Shown piece after piece: positions 7,618-14,249 of a DNA stretch of 14,249 nucleotides. Position 1 is the stretch's first letter; every line of letters starts with the position of its first letter. The stretch comes from Desulfuromonadaceae bacterium (GTDB taxonomy: Bacteria; Desulfobacterota; Desulfuromonadia; Desulfuromonadales; Geopsychrobacteraceae): assembly GCA_030639985.1 (NCBI GenBank), contig DAOWKG010000185.1, forward strand, positions 1-14,249, given 5' to 3'. The notes under the pieces were generated by a model. The model saw only the letters and a program-made list of their open reading frames with translations. It ran no database searches and was not told the origin of the DNA. The translations under genes were made by a program, and so were the position numbers.

Positions 7618-8484
7618 CTATTGCAGCAATTTTACCAGACTGATTCGCAGTCGTTCAATCGATTTTGCCAGGGTGCCGATTTCATCATTCGATTTATTAA
7701 TAACCGGATCGTCAAGGTTTTCTCCGAGACTGAAATTTTCGGTTCGTTCTGCCAGTTCGGTAATGGGGAGAACAACGCTCTTATTAAGGAAGGTCCAGAG
7801 AATAAGAAGAATCACAATAATTCCACCAGCACCGATCAGAACAAGAGTGAATGAAAGTTTTTTTGCGGCGGCAATGGCCGCTTCGGTCGGAACGTAAATA
7901 ACAAATGCGGCAACAGTGTCATTCAATTTCCAATTATAACCGGTTTCGGTACCATAAATTTCAATCTGGTCTTTCGGAGCATCATAGGGGTCCCCATGAC
8001 AGATCAGACATTTAGCATTGCCGACTTTGATCGGTTGAGCGAAATAGAAGAACTCTGCTCCATTTTTAGAAATTATTCCCTCAGAAGATTTCAGTGCCGG
8101 GTTCTGGCCAAATTTTTTGATAAATCCAATTTCATCCTGATCAGCCTTGTTAAATGGGTTGAGAGGATCGATAGTAGCCTGCTTAAAGGTATATTCGGGT
8201 GAGGTTTTTTTAAACAACTCAAAGGTTCCCCTGGCGCTGACAAAGCCAGACATCAATTCTGGATAAAATCGATCACTTTCAATCAGCTCTTTAACCAGAG
8301 GCTTCTGCACCTGTTTCATATATTCTTTGGTAGCCATGGCATAATTAAGAATAATGTTACTTTTAATTTTAGCTTCATTCAGAGCATTTGTGACGCTGAG
8401 TTTATAACTGGCGATGCCGATAACGACAATAGCAAGTAAACCCAAAATTCCCATGACCAGGATTGACCTCATTCTGATGCCCAT
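7618..8484 (-). CDS. Membrane-bound heme-c sensor (Tll0287/DUF3365-like domain plus HAMP, no output domain)
   Basis: A 288-residue inner-membrane protein. Transmembrane helix 1 is at about 7-27 and helix 2 at about 211-233. The roughly 180-residue segment between them should face the periplasm and resembles the Tll0287-like/DUF3365 sensor fold. It contains one heme-c motif, CLICH (159-163), in the family context PIKVGNAKCLICHGDP. A HAMP domain follows (about 232-285: VVLPITELAERTENF, then NDEIGTLAKSIERLR), and the protein then stops. There is no histidine kinase, methyl-accepting, GGDEF or other output domain, so it must signal through a partner or be a structural or redox element. The start is ATG 8482-8484 with AAAGGAG; the frame runs 14 codons higher without support. 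It heads a unit with the TPR-OmpA and two roadblock genes. The ligand is unknown. Confidence 0.88.
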   Translation of the reverse strand: MGIRMRSILVMGILGLLAIVVIGIASYKLSVTNALNEAKIKSNIILNYAMATKEYMKQVQKPLVKELIESDRFYPELMSGFVSARGTFELFKKTSPEYTFKQATIDPLNPFNKADQDEIGFIKKFGQNPALKSSEGIISKNGAEFFYFAQPIKVGNAKCLICHGDPYDAPKDQIEIYGTETGYNWKLNDTVAAFVIYVPTEAAIAAAKKLSFTLVLIGAGGIIVILLILWTFLNKSVVLPITELAERTENFSLGENLDDPVINKSNDEIGTLAKSIERLRISLVKLLQ

Positions 8485-9043
8485 TGAATTCTCCTTTTTG
8501 CAGTATTTAAAATGATCTCTTGCCAAAGCTGTAATTTACGTAACAAACCCAACAAAATTGTCGACTTATGTACTTATAAAGAAAATACAGCCAATATTGT
8601 CATTAAAAATAATACATTATCGCCCTCTAGTCAAGCAATATATCGCAGGATATCACATACAAAGTATCATATAGTTGAGTATACAAATCTACATATGTTT
8701 CCCTTATGTGCTCATTTTTCATATGACAGATTTGTCCGCCATAGCAAAATCGTAGTTTTTATGGATTGCTAGAAATTGGTACGCTGAATTTGCGCTATGA
8801 GGGAATGAAAAAAGCTGGTGGTTACGGGGGGAGTCAAGCCATACCGGCAGCCCTTTTGGGACCAGAATAATTTGAAGATCAAACAACGAAACAGGGAATC
8901 AACGACCGCGATGATTTTACTCGAAAACAGCTTTACCACATCCGCAAATATTTATTGATCCTGTCAGGTCAGCGTCAATCAGGAGTAGATAAAATTTAAT
9001 CTGCAAATTCATCAGTACCACATTAATCGGTGCTCAAACTTGA
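8485..9043. other. AT-rich region without a confident gene, upstream of the heme-sensor unit
   Basis: 559 bp between hisH (ending) and the heme sensor (starting), both minus strand. The half nearer the sensor (8530-8760) is strongly AT-rich and probably holds its promoter. TTGACT on the minus strand (8629-8634) with AT-rich -10 choices 14-17 bp on is a weak candidate. Two related copies, TATCACATAC (8651-8660) and TATCATATAG (8665-8674), could be an operator. The half nearer hisH (about 8765-8998, plus strand) reads as roughly 75 codons with one internal stop, ending at 8998. On the minus strand a 31-codon frame follows hisH and ends NICGCGKAVFE. I recognise none of these; they may be remains of a decayed gene or element. 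Confidence 0.45.
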
Positions 9044-9667
9044 TTACATCTCACCAAAGTTCTTGAAAATCTGTAGCCCTACCGCCTGACTCTTTTCGGG
9101 ATGAAATTGAGTTGCCATGATATTATCGCGCCAGATCGAAGCACAGAACTCTACGTCCCCATAACGGCAACTGGCGGCGACATCGTTACTATCGGCCGCA
9201 TTGCAGTAGTAGGAATGGACAAAATAGACAAAGCTTTCATCTTCAACATTATCAAAAAGGGGTGACTGTTGCCGAATCAGAAGGTTATTCCACCCCATGT
9301 GGGGAACTTTGAGGCGTTCACCATTTTCGACCATTGCGGCAGGAAAACGGACAACTTTTCCGGGGATGACACCAAGTCCGCGATGACGGCCAAATTCTGT
9401 GCTTTGATCAAACAACATTTGCATCCCAACACAGATACCCAACAACGGTTTACCCGCTTCAATATGTTGCAATAACGGTTCGACGAAATTGCCCTGATAC
9501 AACTGGTCAATACAATCCCGAAAAGCTCCGACTCCCGGCAAAACGACCTTGTCAGCACTGGTAATATCGTCAGGATTGGCACTTATACGCACGGCAAAGC
9601 CTAGGCTTTCAAATGCCTTGGCGACACTGCGAAGGTTGCCCATTTCATAGTCAATAATATTTATCAT
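9044..9667 (-). CDS. hisH: Imidazole glycerol phosphate synthase glutaminase subunit HisH
   Basis: Class I glutamine amidotransferase that releases ammonia for HisF. The 207-residue protein starts MINIIDYEMGNLRSV and is full length, with the oxyanion segment PGVGAF (45-50), nucleophile Cys79 (GICVGMQ), and His189/Glu191 of the triad (FHPEKS). The ATG at 9665-9667 has GGAG about 11 nt upstream. The frame is open 11 codons higher, but those residues come from the repeat element just upstream, so I reject them. The C-terminus (LQIFKNFGEM) is normal, so the break in the his operon falls cleanly after the stop codon. A 120-bp palindromic repeat separates it from hisB. Confidence 0.97.
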   Translation of the reverse strand: MINIIDYEMGNLRSVAKAFESLGFAVRISANPDDITSADKVVLPGVGAFRDCIDQLYQGNFVEPLLQHIEAGKPLLGICVGMQMLFDQSTEFGRHRGLGVIPGKVVRFPAAMVENGERLKVPHMGWNNLLIRQQSPLFDNVEDESFVYFVHSYYCNAADSNDVAASCRYGDVEFCASIWRDNIMATQFHPEKSQAVGLQIFKNFGEM

Positions 9668-9681
9668 TGTTTTATTGCTCC

Positions 9682-9801
9682 GGCAGCTGAAAAAGGTCAA
9701 TCTGCAGCGTTATGCTCAGCCTGAGCCCTGAAGCGTAGTAATTCTACGCTTCAGGGCTCAGGCTTTCACAGTGCCTTGCATCTCGACCTTTTTGAGCTGC
9801 C
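9682..9801. repeat. 120-bp palindromic repeat element between hisB and hisH
   Basis: A nested inverted repeat. The outer arms are 17 nt with one mismatch: GGCAGCTGAAAAAGGTC at 9682-9698 and GACCTTTTTGAGCTGCC at 9785-9801. Inside is a perfect 21-bp stem (9718-9738 with 9744-9764; core GCCCTGAAGCGTAG) around a TAATT loop. Read on the minus strand, the sequence just inside one outer arm (GAGATGCAAGGC) and the GCTGCAGATT near the other match my memory of a palindromic intergenic repeat common in Geobacter-type genomes; I could not check this. No U run follows the stem, so it is not a standard terminator. It ends a few bases before the hisH ribosome binding site. Confidence 0.82.
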
Positions 9802-9863
9802 TTTTTTAGGTGGTTACATTTATTTAAGACAAAGACAAAAACAAAATCAATTCCAGCCCTAAC

Positions 9864-10454
9864 CTACTCCAGCTTTCCTTTGGTCGACAGCACCCCTTCA
9901 ATCCGGGGATCGAGTCCGGTTGCTTCATCAAGGGAGCGTCCAAACGCTTTAAAGATGCCTTCAATTATGTGGTGGAGATTATCACCATAAGCGAGGTTGA
10001 CGTGGATATTGGCTCCGGAATGGTTACAGAATGCGGTAAAAAATTCTTCCACCAATTCGGTATCAAACTCACCAACTTTTGCTTTGGGAATATCGACGTT
10101 AAAAACCAGAAATGGCCGTCCTGAAAAATCGATAATAACCGAAGCCAACGCTTCGTGCATCGGCATCGTCGCTCGACCAAACCGGCGTACCCCCGACTTA
10201 TCACCCAGCGCCTGCTTGAATGCTTCGCCCAGAACGATACCAAGATCCTCAACCGTGTGATGAGCATCAATTTCGGTATCTCCGGTCGCTTTAACGGTCA
10301 AATCAAAAAAACCGTGCCGCGCCACTGCTGATAACATATGATTAAAAAATGGTACCGGACTCTCGATATGATGCTGACCTGAACCATCGAGATTGAGTTC
10401 GATGGCGATATTTGTCTCTTTGGTTTCACGGGCAATTTTTGCTGTACGTGCCAT
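9864..10454 (-). CDS. hisB: Imidazoleglycerol-phosphate dehydratase HisB
   Basis: Converts imidazole glycerol phosphate to imidazole acetol phosphate (step 6 of histidine synthesis). This is the 196-residue single-domain form without the N-terminal histidinol phosphatase domain of enterics, so a separate histidinol-phosphatase is needed. Mn-binding motifs are intact: DAHHTVED (63-70) and the second-half HHIIE (161-165), plus NHML (39-42) and the C-terminal LSTKG. The start is ATG 10452-10454 with AAGGAG 6 nt upstream; a TTG two codons higher overlaps the ribosome binding site and is not used. It lies 19 bp after hisD. The 196-bp gap to hisH is filled largely by the palindromic repeat. Confidence 0.97.
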   Translation of the reverse strand: MARTAKIARETKETNIAIELNLDGSGQHHIESPVPFFNHMLSAVARHGFFDLTVKATGDTEIDAHHTVEDLGIVLGEAFKQALGDKSGVRRFGRATMPMHEALASVIIDFSGRPFLVFNVDIPKAKVGEFDTELVEEFFTAFCNHSGANIHVNLAYGDNLHHIIEGIFKAFGRSLDEATGLDPRIEGVLSTKGKLE

Positions 10455-10473
10455 ACTCAACTCCTTAGCAAAA

Positions 10474-11769
10474 CTATGACTTATTGAGCCGAATCGATAC
10501 CGATTTAGCGTGGGCGTCCAAACCTTCTAACTCAGCAATATGGACAATGTCTTTGCCCAAACGCTGTAAGCCCGCAGGAGTAAACGACAGGATACTCGAT
10601 TTTTTGACGAAATCATCCAGCGATAGCGGGGAAAAGAACCTGGCAGTGCCGCCGGTAGGCAAGGTATGGTTTGGACCCGCAAGATAATCTCCTGCCGCTT
10701 CCGGGGTACTGTGCCCCATAAAAATTGCCCCGGCATGGCGAATCTTTGACAAAATTGCAAACGGATTATCGATTGCCAGCTCCAAGTGCTCGGGAGCAAT
10801 GCGGTTGGAAAAATCGATCGCTTCATCAAGGTCGGTGGCGACAATAATAGCACCAAAATCATCAATCGACTGCCGGGCAATAGTTTCCCGACTGAGCTGC
10901 CGTAACTGGGCTTCAATTTCTTGCTGCACTGCGACTGCCATCGTCTCCGAACTGGTCACCAGCACCGCCGAAGCAAGCTCATCATGCTCCGCCTGCGACA
11001 ATAAATCGGCGGCAATATGGGCGGCATTACCACTGCCATCATTGATTACCAGAATTTCACTCGGCCCGGCAATCATATCAATATCAACCTGTCCGAACAC
11101 CAGTTTCTTTGCCGTGGCGACATAGATATTGCCCGGCCCGGTAATTTTATCAACCCGTGGCACAGATGCAGTTCCGTAAGCGAGTGCCGCAACTGCTTGC
11201 GCACCACCCAGCTTGAAAATCCGGTCGACGCCAGCAATTTTTGCCGCTGCCAAAACATGTGGATTAACGTCCCCACCCGGCATCGGCACTACCATAATTA
11301 CTTCGGCAACCCCGGCAATTTTAGCGGGGACCGCATTCATCAACACCGATGATGGATAGGCGGCCTTACCACCGGGAACATAGATACCAACCCGATCAAG
11401 GGGGCGTACCAGTTGCCCGAGCAGGACATCATCTTCATCGGTCGAAAGCCAGGTTTCCTGCTTCTGTTTGGCGTGATAGGTAGCAATCCGATCCGCTGCC
11501 AACTGCAATGTTTGTAACGATTCTGCGCTAACAGCAGTCATTGCGGCATCGATTTCTGCCGCACTTACTTCCATGTTTTCGGCATTCAGATCAATCCGGT
11601 CAAACTTGGCACTCAACTCAAACAGCGCCGCATCACCACGGTCACGAACCGCGGTAATAATCTCCTTAACCGTCGCCTCGATACTGTCAGGAACGGCAGC
11701 ATCTCGTTGTTCAATCCGCTGAAACCTGGCGGCAAAATCGGCATCACAAAATTTTAAAATCGGTATCAT
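10474..11769 (-). CDS. hisD: Histidinol dehydrogenase HisD
   Basis: Oxidises histidinol to histidine with two NAD+ (the last two reactions of the pathway); a cytoplasmic zinc homodimer. It has 431 residues, the usual length. Motifs in order: [21 protein letters not shown] (130-150), [27 protein letters not shown] (209-222), and zinc and catalytic residues Gln259 and His262 (LLSQAEHDE), Glu327/His328 (APEHLELA), and Asp361 with [10 protein letters not shown] (365-374). The start is ATG 11767-11769 with GGAG; a GTG four codons upstream is part of that binding site. It is 15 bp from hisG. In many bacteria hisC comes next, but here hisB follows directly and no hisC is in the window. Confidence 0.98.
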   Translation of the reverse strand: MIPILKFCDADFAARFQRIEQRDAAVPDSIEATVKEIITAVRDRGDAALFELSAKFDRIDLNAENMEVSAAEIDAAMTAVSAESLQTLQLAADRIATYHAKQKQETWLSTDEDDVLLGQLVRPLDRVGIYVPGGKAAYPSSVLMNAVPAKIAGVAEVIMVVPMPGGDVNPHVLAAAKIAGVDRIFKLGGAQAVAALAYGTASVPRVDKITGPGNIYVATAKKLVFGQVDIDMIAGPSEILVINDGSGNAAHIAADLLSQAEHDELASAVLVTSSETMAVAVQQEIEAQLRQLSRETIARQSIDDFGAIIVATDLDEAIDFSNRIAPEHLELAIDNPFAILSKIRHAGAIFMGHSTPEAAGDYLAGPNHTLPTGGTARFFSPLSLDDFVKKSSILSFTPAGLQRLGKDIVHIAELEGLDAHAKSVSIRLNKS

Positions 11770-11784
11770 AACTAGCTCCACAAA

Positions 11785-12447
11785 TTACTGTGAAATTTTA
11801 ACCTCATCACCAATGACCTTCTCTAAATCATCAATAATCCGACTGATACGTTCATGCTTGGTTTTCAAGCTGGCACGATTAACAATCAGACGGCTGGTAA
11901 TTTCGGCAATGGTTTCAACTTCAACCATATTGTTGGCCTTCAAGGTGCCACCGGTGGAAACCAGATCGACAATCCGCTCTGACAATCCCACCAATGGTGC
12001 CAGCTCAATCGAACCATAAAGTTTTATCAATTCAACCTGCACCCCTTTGGCAGCAAAATAACGCTCGGTAATATTGGGGTATTTGGTTGCCACCCGAATA
12101 TTTGACCAATTCAAAGGATTATCGGTTCCCTGCAACGATTTTGGTTCCGCCACCATCAACCGGCAATAGCCAAATTTAAGGTCTAGTGGTTCGTAAAGAT
12201 TTTTTCCCTGCTCCAGCAAGGTATCTTTACCAACTACACCAAGATCGGCACAGCCATATTCGACATAAGTCGGCACATCGGTGGCTCGAACCGCCATAAA
12301 ACGGAATTTGTGCTCCCGATTTTCAAATACCAGCTTGCGGCTTTTTTCACTCATTTCGGGACAGGTAATCCCAACTTTAGAAAACAATTCCATCGAATCC
12401 TGCATAATTCGCCCCTTTGGCAGGGCGAAAGTGATCCAATCACTCAT
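11785..12447 (-). CDS. hisG: ATP phosphoribosyltransferase, short form HisG(S)
   Basis: First committed step of histidine synthesis: ATP plus PRPP to phosphoribosyl-ATP. At 220 residues it is the short form, with the bilobed catalytic domain (ALPKGRIMQDS at the N-terminus, GCADLGVVGKD at 65-75, PRPP-binding DLVSTGGTLKANN at 161-173) but no C-terminal ACT-like regulatory domain of the roughly 300-residue form. Short HisG normally works as a hetero-octamer with HisZ, a histidyl-tRNA synthetase-like regulator carrying the histidine feedback site. No hisZ is present here, so it should be elsewhere in the genome. The start is ATG 12445-12447 with a modest AAAGG site, 14 bp after murA. Confidence 0.96.
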   Translation of the reverse strand: MSDWITFALPKGRIMQDSMELFSKVGITCPEMSEKSRKLVFENREHKFRFMAVRATDVPTYVEYGCADLGVVGKDTLLEQGKNLYEPLDLKFGYCRLMVAEPKSLQGTDNPLNWSNIRVATKYPNITERYFAAKGVQVELIKLYGSIELAPLVGLSERIVDLVSTGGTLKANNMVEVETIAEITSRLIVNRASLKTKHERISRIIDDLEKVIGDEVKISQ

Positions 12448-12461
12448 AGTTTAATTACCTT

Positions 12462-13715
12462 TTATTCCTGTTCACGCCAGATATTGGCACCCAATGCTGC
12501 CAGTTTCTTTTCGATTTTTTCATAGCCCCGATCGAGATGGTAAATCCGGGAAACTTCGGTAGTATTTTCGGCCGCCAACCCGGCAAGAATCAGTGAGGCA
12601 CTGGCACGTAAATCGGTTGCCATTACAGGCGCTCCGGTGATTTGTCGACTAACACGAACGATAGCAGTATGTCCATCAATCTGGATATCGGCTCCCATCC
12701 GTTGCAACTCACAAACGTGCATAAAACGATTCTCAAAAACCGTCTCGGAAATACTGCTGGTGCCATCTGCTACCGCCATCAAAGCCATGAACTGCGCCTG
12801 CATATCGGTTGGGAAGCCGGGGAAAACGCTGGTACGGATATTGACCGGTGCCACTTTGGGTGCGCCAATTACCCGCAAGCCATCGGCTTCCGGTACAATT
12901 TCAGCTCCCGTTTCAATCAATTTGCTGATCAACGCTTCCTGATCTTCACTTATCGCACCCCGGACCAGAATGTTGCCACCAGTAATCGCCGCCGCAATCA
13001 TGAAAGTTCCCGCCTCGATGCGATCGGGAATAACCCTACAGGCAAGCGGTTTAAGGCTCTCAACTCCCTGAATGTGGATAACTGCCGTACCGGCGCCTTC
13101 AATCTTAGCCCCCATACTGGTCAGTGCCGCCGCCAGTTGGACGATTTCCGGTTCCCGAGCAGCGTTTTCGAGCACCGTTTCGCCACTTGCCAAAGATGCC
13201 GCCATCATCAAGTTTTCGGTACCACCGACGGTGGGCAGATCAAAAGAAATTTTTGCGCCACGCAACTTATCTGCCGTCGCTTCAACGTATCCATGATCAA
13301 GCTTGATCTTAGCTCCCAGTGCCTCCAACCCCTTCAGGTGCAAATTGATCGGGCGAGCACCAATAGCACAGCCACCCGGCAAACTGACCCGAGCGTGGCC
13401 AAATCGAGCCAACAACGGTCCCAGCACCAATACCGAAGCACGCATCGTTTTTACCAGTTCGTAAGGAGCTTCGATACTTTGAATTTTTTCGGTGTTAATC
13501 TGGCAGCAGTCACCCTCTAAAGCAACTTCAGCCCCCAATTCCCGCAATAACTTTACTGCGGTATTGATATCCCGCAAGGCTGGGACATTACTGATTTCAC
13601 TTACTCCACCGGTCAGCAAGGTTGCAAACAGTAATGGCAGTGCCGAATTTTTAGCACCACTCACCTGAACCTCACCACTAAGTGGTACACCACCCTTGAT
13701 AACAATTTTTTCCAA
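12462..13715 (-). CDS. murA: UDP-N-acetylglucosamine 1-carboxyvinyltransferase MurA
   Basis: Transfers enolpyruvate from PEP to UDP-GlcNAc, the first committed step of peptidoglycan synthesis, in the cytoplasm. It has 417 residues, the normal length. Lys22-Asn23 (SGAKNSALP) and the catalytic-loop Cys116 ([22 protein letters not shown]) are present, so the enzyme should be fosfomycin-sensitive in principle (Asp in this position gives resistance in some species). Other conserved stretches are [27 protein letters not shown] and [10 protein letters not shown]. The start is a TTG at 13713-13715 preceded by [13 protein letters not shown] is the standard N-terminus and there is no ATG alternative. 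It sits between prmC and hisG with 13-14 bp gaps, so it is probably in the same transcript as the his genes. Confidence 0.97.
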   Translation of the reverse strand: MEKIVIKGGVPLSGEVQVSGAKNSALPLLFATLLTGGVSEISNVPALRDINTAVKLLRELGAEVALEGDCCQINTEKIQSIEAPYELVKTMRASVLVLGPLLARFGHARVSLPGGCAIGARPINLHLKGLEALGAKIKLDHGYVEATADKLRGAKISFDLPTVGGTENLMMAASLASGETVLENAAREPEIVQLAAALTSMGAKIEGAGTAVIHIQGVESLKPLACRVIPDRIEAGTFMIAAAITGGNILVRGAISEDQEALISKLIETGAEIVPEADGLRVIGAPKVAPVNIRTSVFPGFPTDMQAQFMALMAVADGTSSISETVFENRFMHVCELQRMGADIQIDGHTAIVRVSRQITGAPVMATDLRASASLILAGLAAENTTEVSRIYHLDRGYEKIEKKLAALGANIWREQE

Positions 13716-13728
13716 AACAGTTTCCTAG

Positions 13729-14249
13729 CTATAATTGCCCACCAACCACACGCGGTTGATCGGAGTAATCGTTTCTGACAAATATATTATTGAGTCCAGC
13801 CGCAACGAACAATTCCTTGACGGCAGCAGCTTGTTTATAACCAATTTCAACCAGCAACCAGCCGCCCCGATTGAGTCGACTCGGAGCCTGAGCAACCAAT
13901 TGCTGATAGCAGATTAAACCATCAGCTGCGGCCAATAATGCCAGCTGTGGTTCAAAACAACGCACTTCCGGCATCAGCTCATCCCACTCATCTGCAGCGA
14001 TATAGGGGGGATTAGAGACAATCAGATCATAGTGTTGTTCGGGAAGTGCGGCCAAATCACCCGACACTAATTCGACACTGTTTTCGACCCGATTTTTTTT
14101 AACATTTTCAGCGGCAATTGCCAATGCTTCGGGGGAAATATCCAACCCGGTTAATTGCCATTCGGGCAGTTCACTCGCAAGACTGATAACGATAGCACCG
14201 CTACCGGTGCCGACATCAAGTAATTGTCCACTGCTACCAGCTCGGGTAA
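13729..14249 (-). CDS. prmC: Peptide chain release factor N5-glutamine methyltransferase PrmC (partial, N-terminus outside window)
   Basis: Methylates the glutamine of the GGQ motif in release factors RF1 and RF2. The C-terminal 173 or so residues are present; the frame runs off the window edge, so the N-terminal helical domain (about 100 residues) and the start codon are missing. Visible are SAM motif I (LLDVGTGSGAIVISLA), the acidic residue after the next strand (LTGLDISPEAL), and the substrate-glutamine motif NPPYIA followed by EVRCFEPQLALLAAADGL, which distinguish PrmC from general methyltransferases. The stop TAG lies 13 bp before the murA start, and the murA ribosome binding site immediately follows it, pointing to one transcript. 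Confidence 0.94.
   Translation of the reverse strand, partial: TRAGSSGQLLDVGTGSGAIVISLASELPEWQLTGLDISPEALAIAAENVKKNRVENSVELVSGDLAALPEQHYDLIVSNPPYIAADEWDELMPEVRCFEPQLALLAAADGLICYQQLVAQAPSRLNRGGWLLVEIGYKQAAAVKELFVAAGLNNIFVRNDYSDQPRVVGGQL

Noticed and set aside
8512..8772. 86-codon plus-strand frame upstream of the heme sensor.
   Set aside because: It lies in strongly AT-rich promoter-like DNA, has no ribosome binding site and overlaps the sensor's upstream region; composition does not look coding.
9718..9764. The 21-bp perfect hairpin read as an intrinsic terminator after hisB.
   Set aside because: No T run follows the stem on the minus strand, and it sits inside a larger palindromic repeat, so it is better called a repeat element.
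12642..13520. Long 292-codon plus-strand frame opposite murA.
   Set aside because: It is antisense to an intact, well-conserved murA and has no ribosome binding site; a shadow of murA codon use.

Overview
The window looks like chromosomal DNA from a Desulfuromonadales-type bacterium (Geobacter/Pelobacter/Desulfuromonas relatives). This is inferred from a periplasmic octaheme c-type cytochrome, a membrane sensor with a CXXCH heme motif in a Tll0287/DUF3365-type domain, paired roadblock/LC7 proteins, a short-form HisG, a selenocysteine-containing SelD, and a long palindromic intergenic repeat of a type I recall from these genomes. No rRNA, tRNA, CRISPR array or intact insertion sequence was found.

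Layout. (1) 97-1383, plus strand: an octaheme cytochrome c resembling the hydroxylamine oxidoreductase (HAO) family, closed by a strong hairpin terminator. (2) 1476-3555, minus strand: hisA-hisF-hisE plus a small acidic hypothetical gene. (3) 3556-4013: 458 bp without a convincing gene, holding a candidate promoter for hisA. (4) 4014-5665, plus strand: yedF (TTG start) and selD. The selD gene has an in-frame UGA at codon 12 followed by a bacterial SECIS-like hairpin, so the real gene starts at 4640, well upstream of the longest uninterrupted frame. (5) 5726-8484, minus strand, convergent with selD: a four-gene unit of heme-containing HAMP sensor, TPR-OmpA envelope protein, roadblock protein, and roadblock protein with an extra C-terminal domain. 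(6) 8485-9043: an AT-rich stretch without a confident gene. (7) 9044-14249, minus strand: prmC (partial)-murA-hisG-hisD-hisB-hisH, with a 120-bp palindromic repeat between hisB and hisH.

The his genes read prmC-murA-hisGDBH, then hisAFE in the same orientation, but 5.5 kb lies between hisH and hisA. The simplest reading is that an ancestral prmC-murA-hisGDBHAFE operon was split between hisH and hisA by the selenium pair and the sensor/roadblock unit. The hisAFE half appears to have acquired its own promoter. hisZ (needed by short HisG), hisI and hisC are not in the window and must be elsewhere.

The most interesting parts are the recoded selD, the split his operon, the uncharacterised sensor/TPR-OmpA/roadblock unit, and the HAO-like cytochrome.
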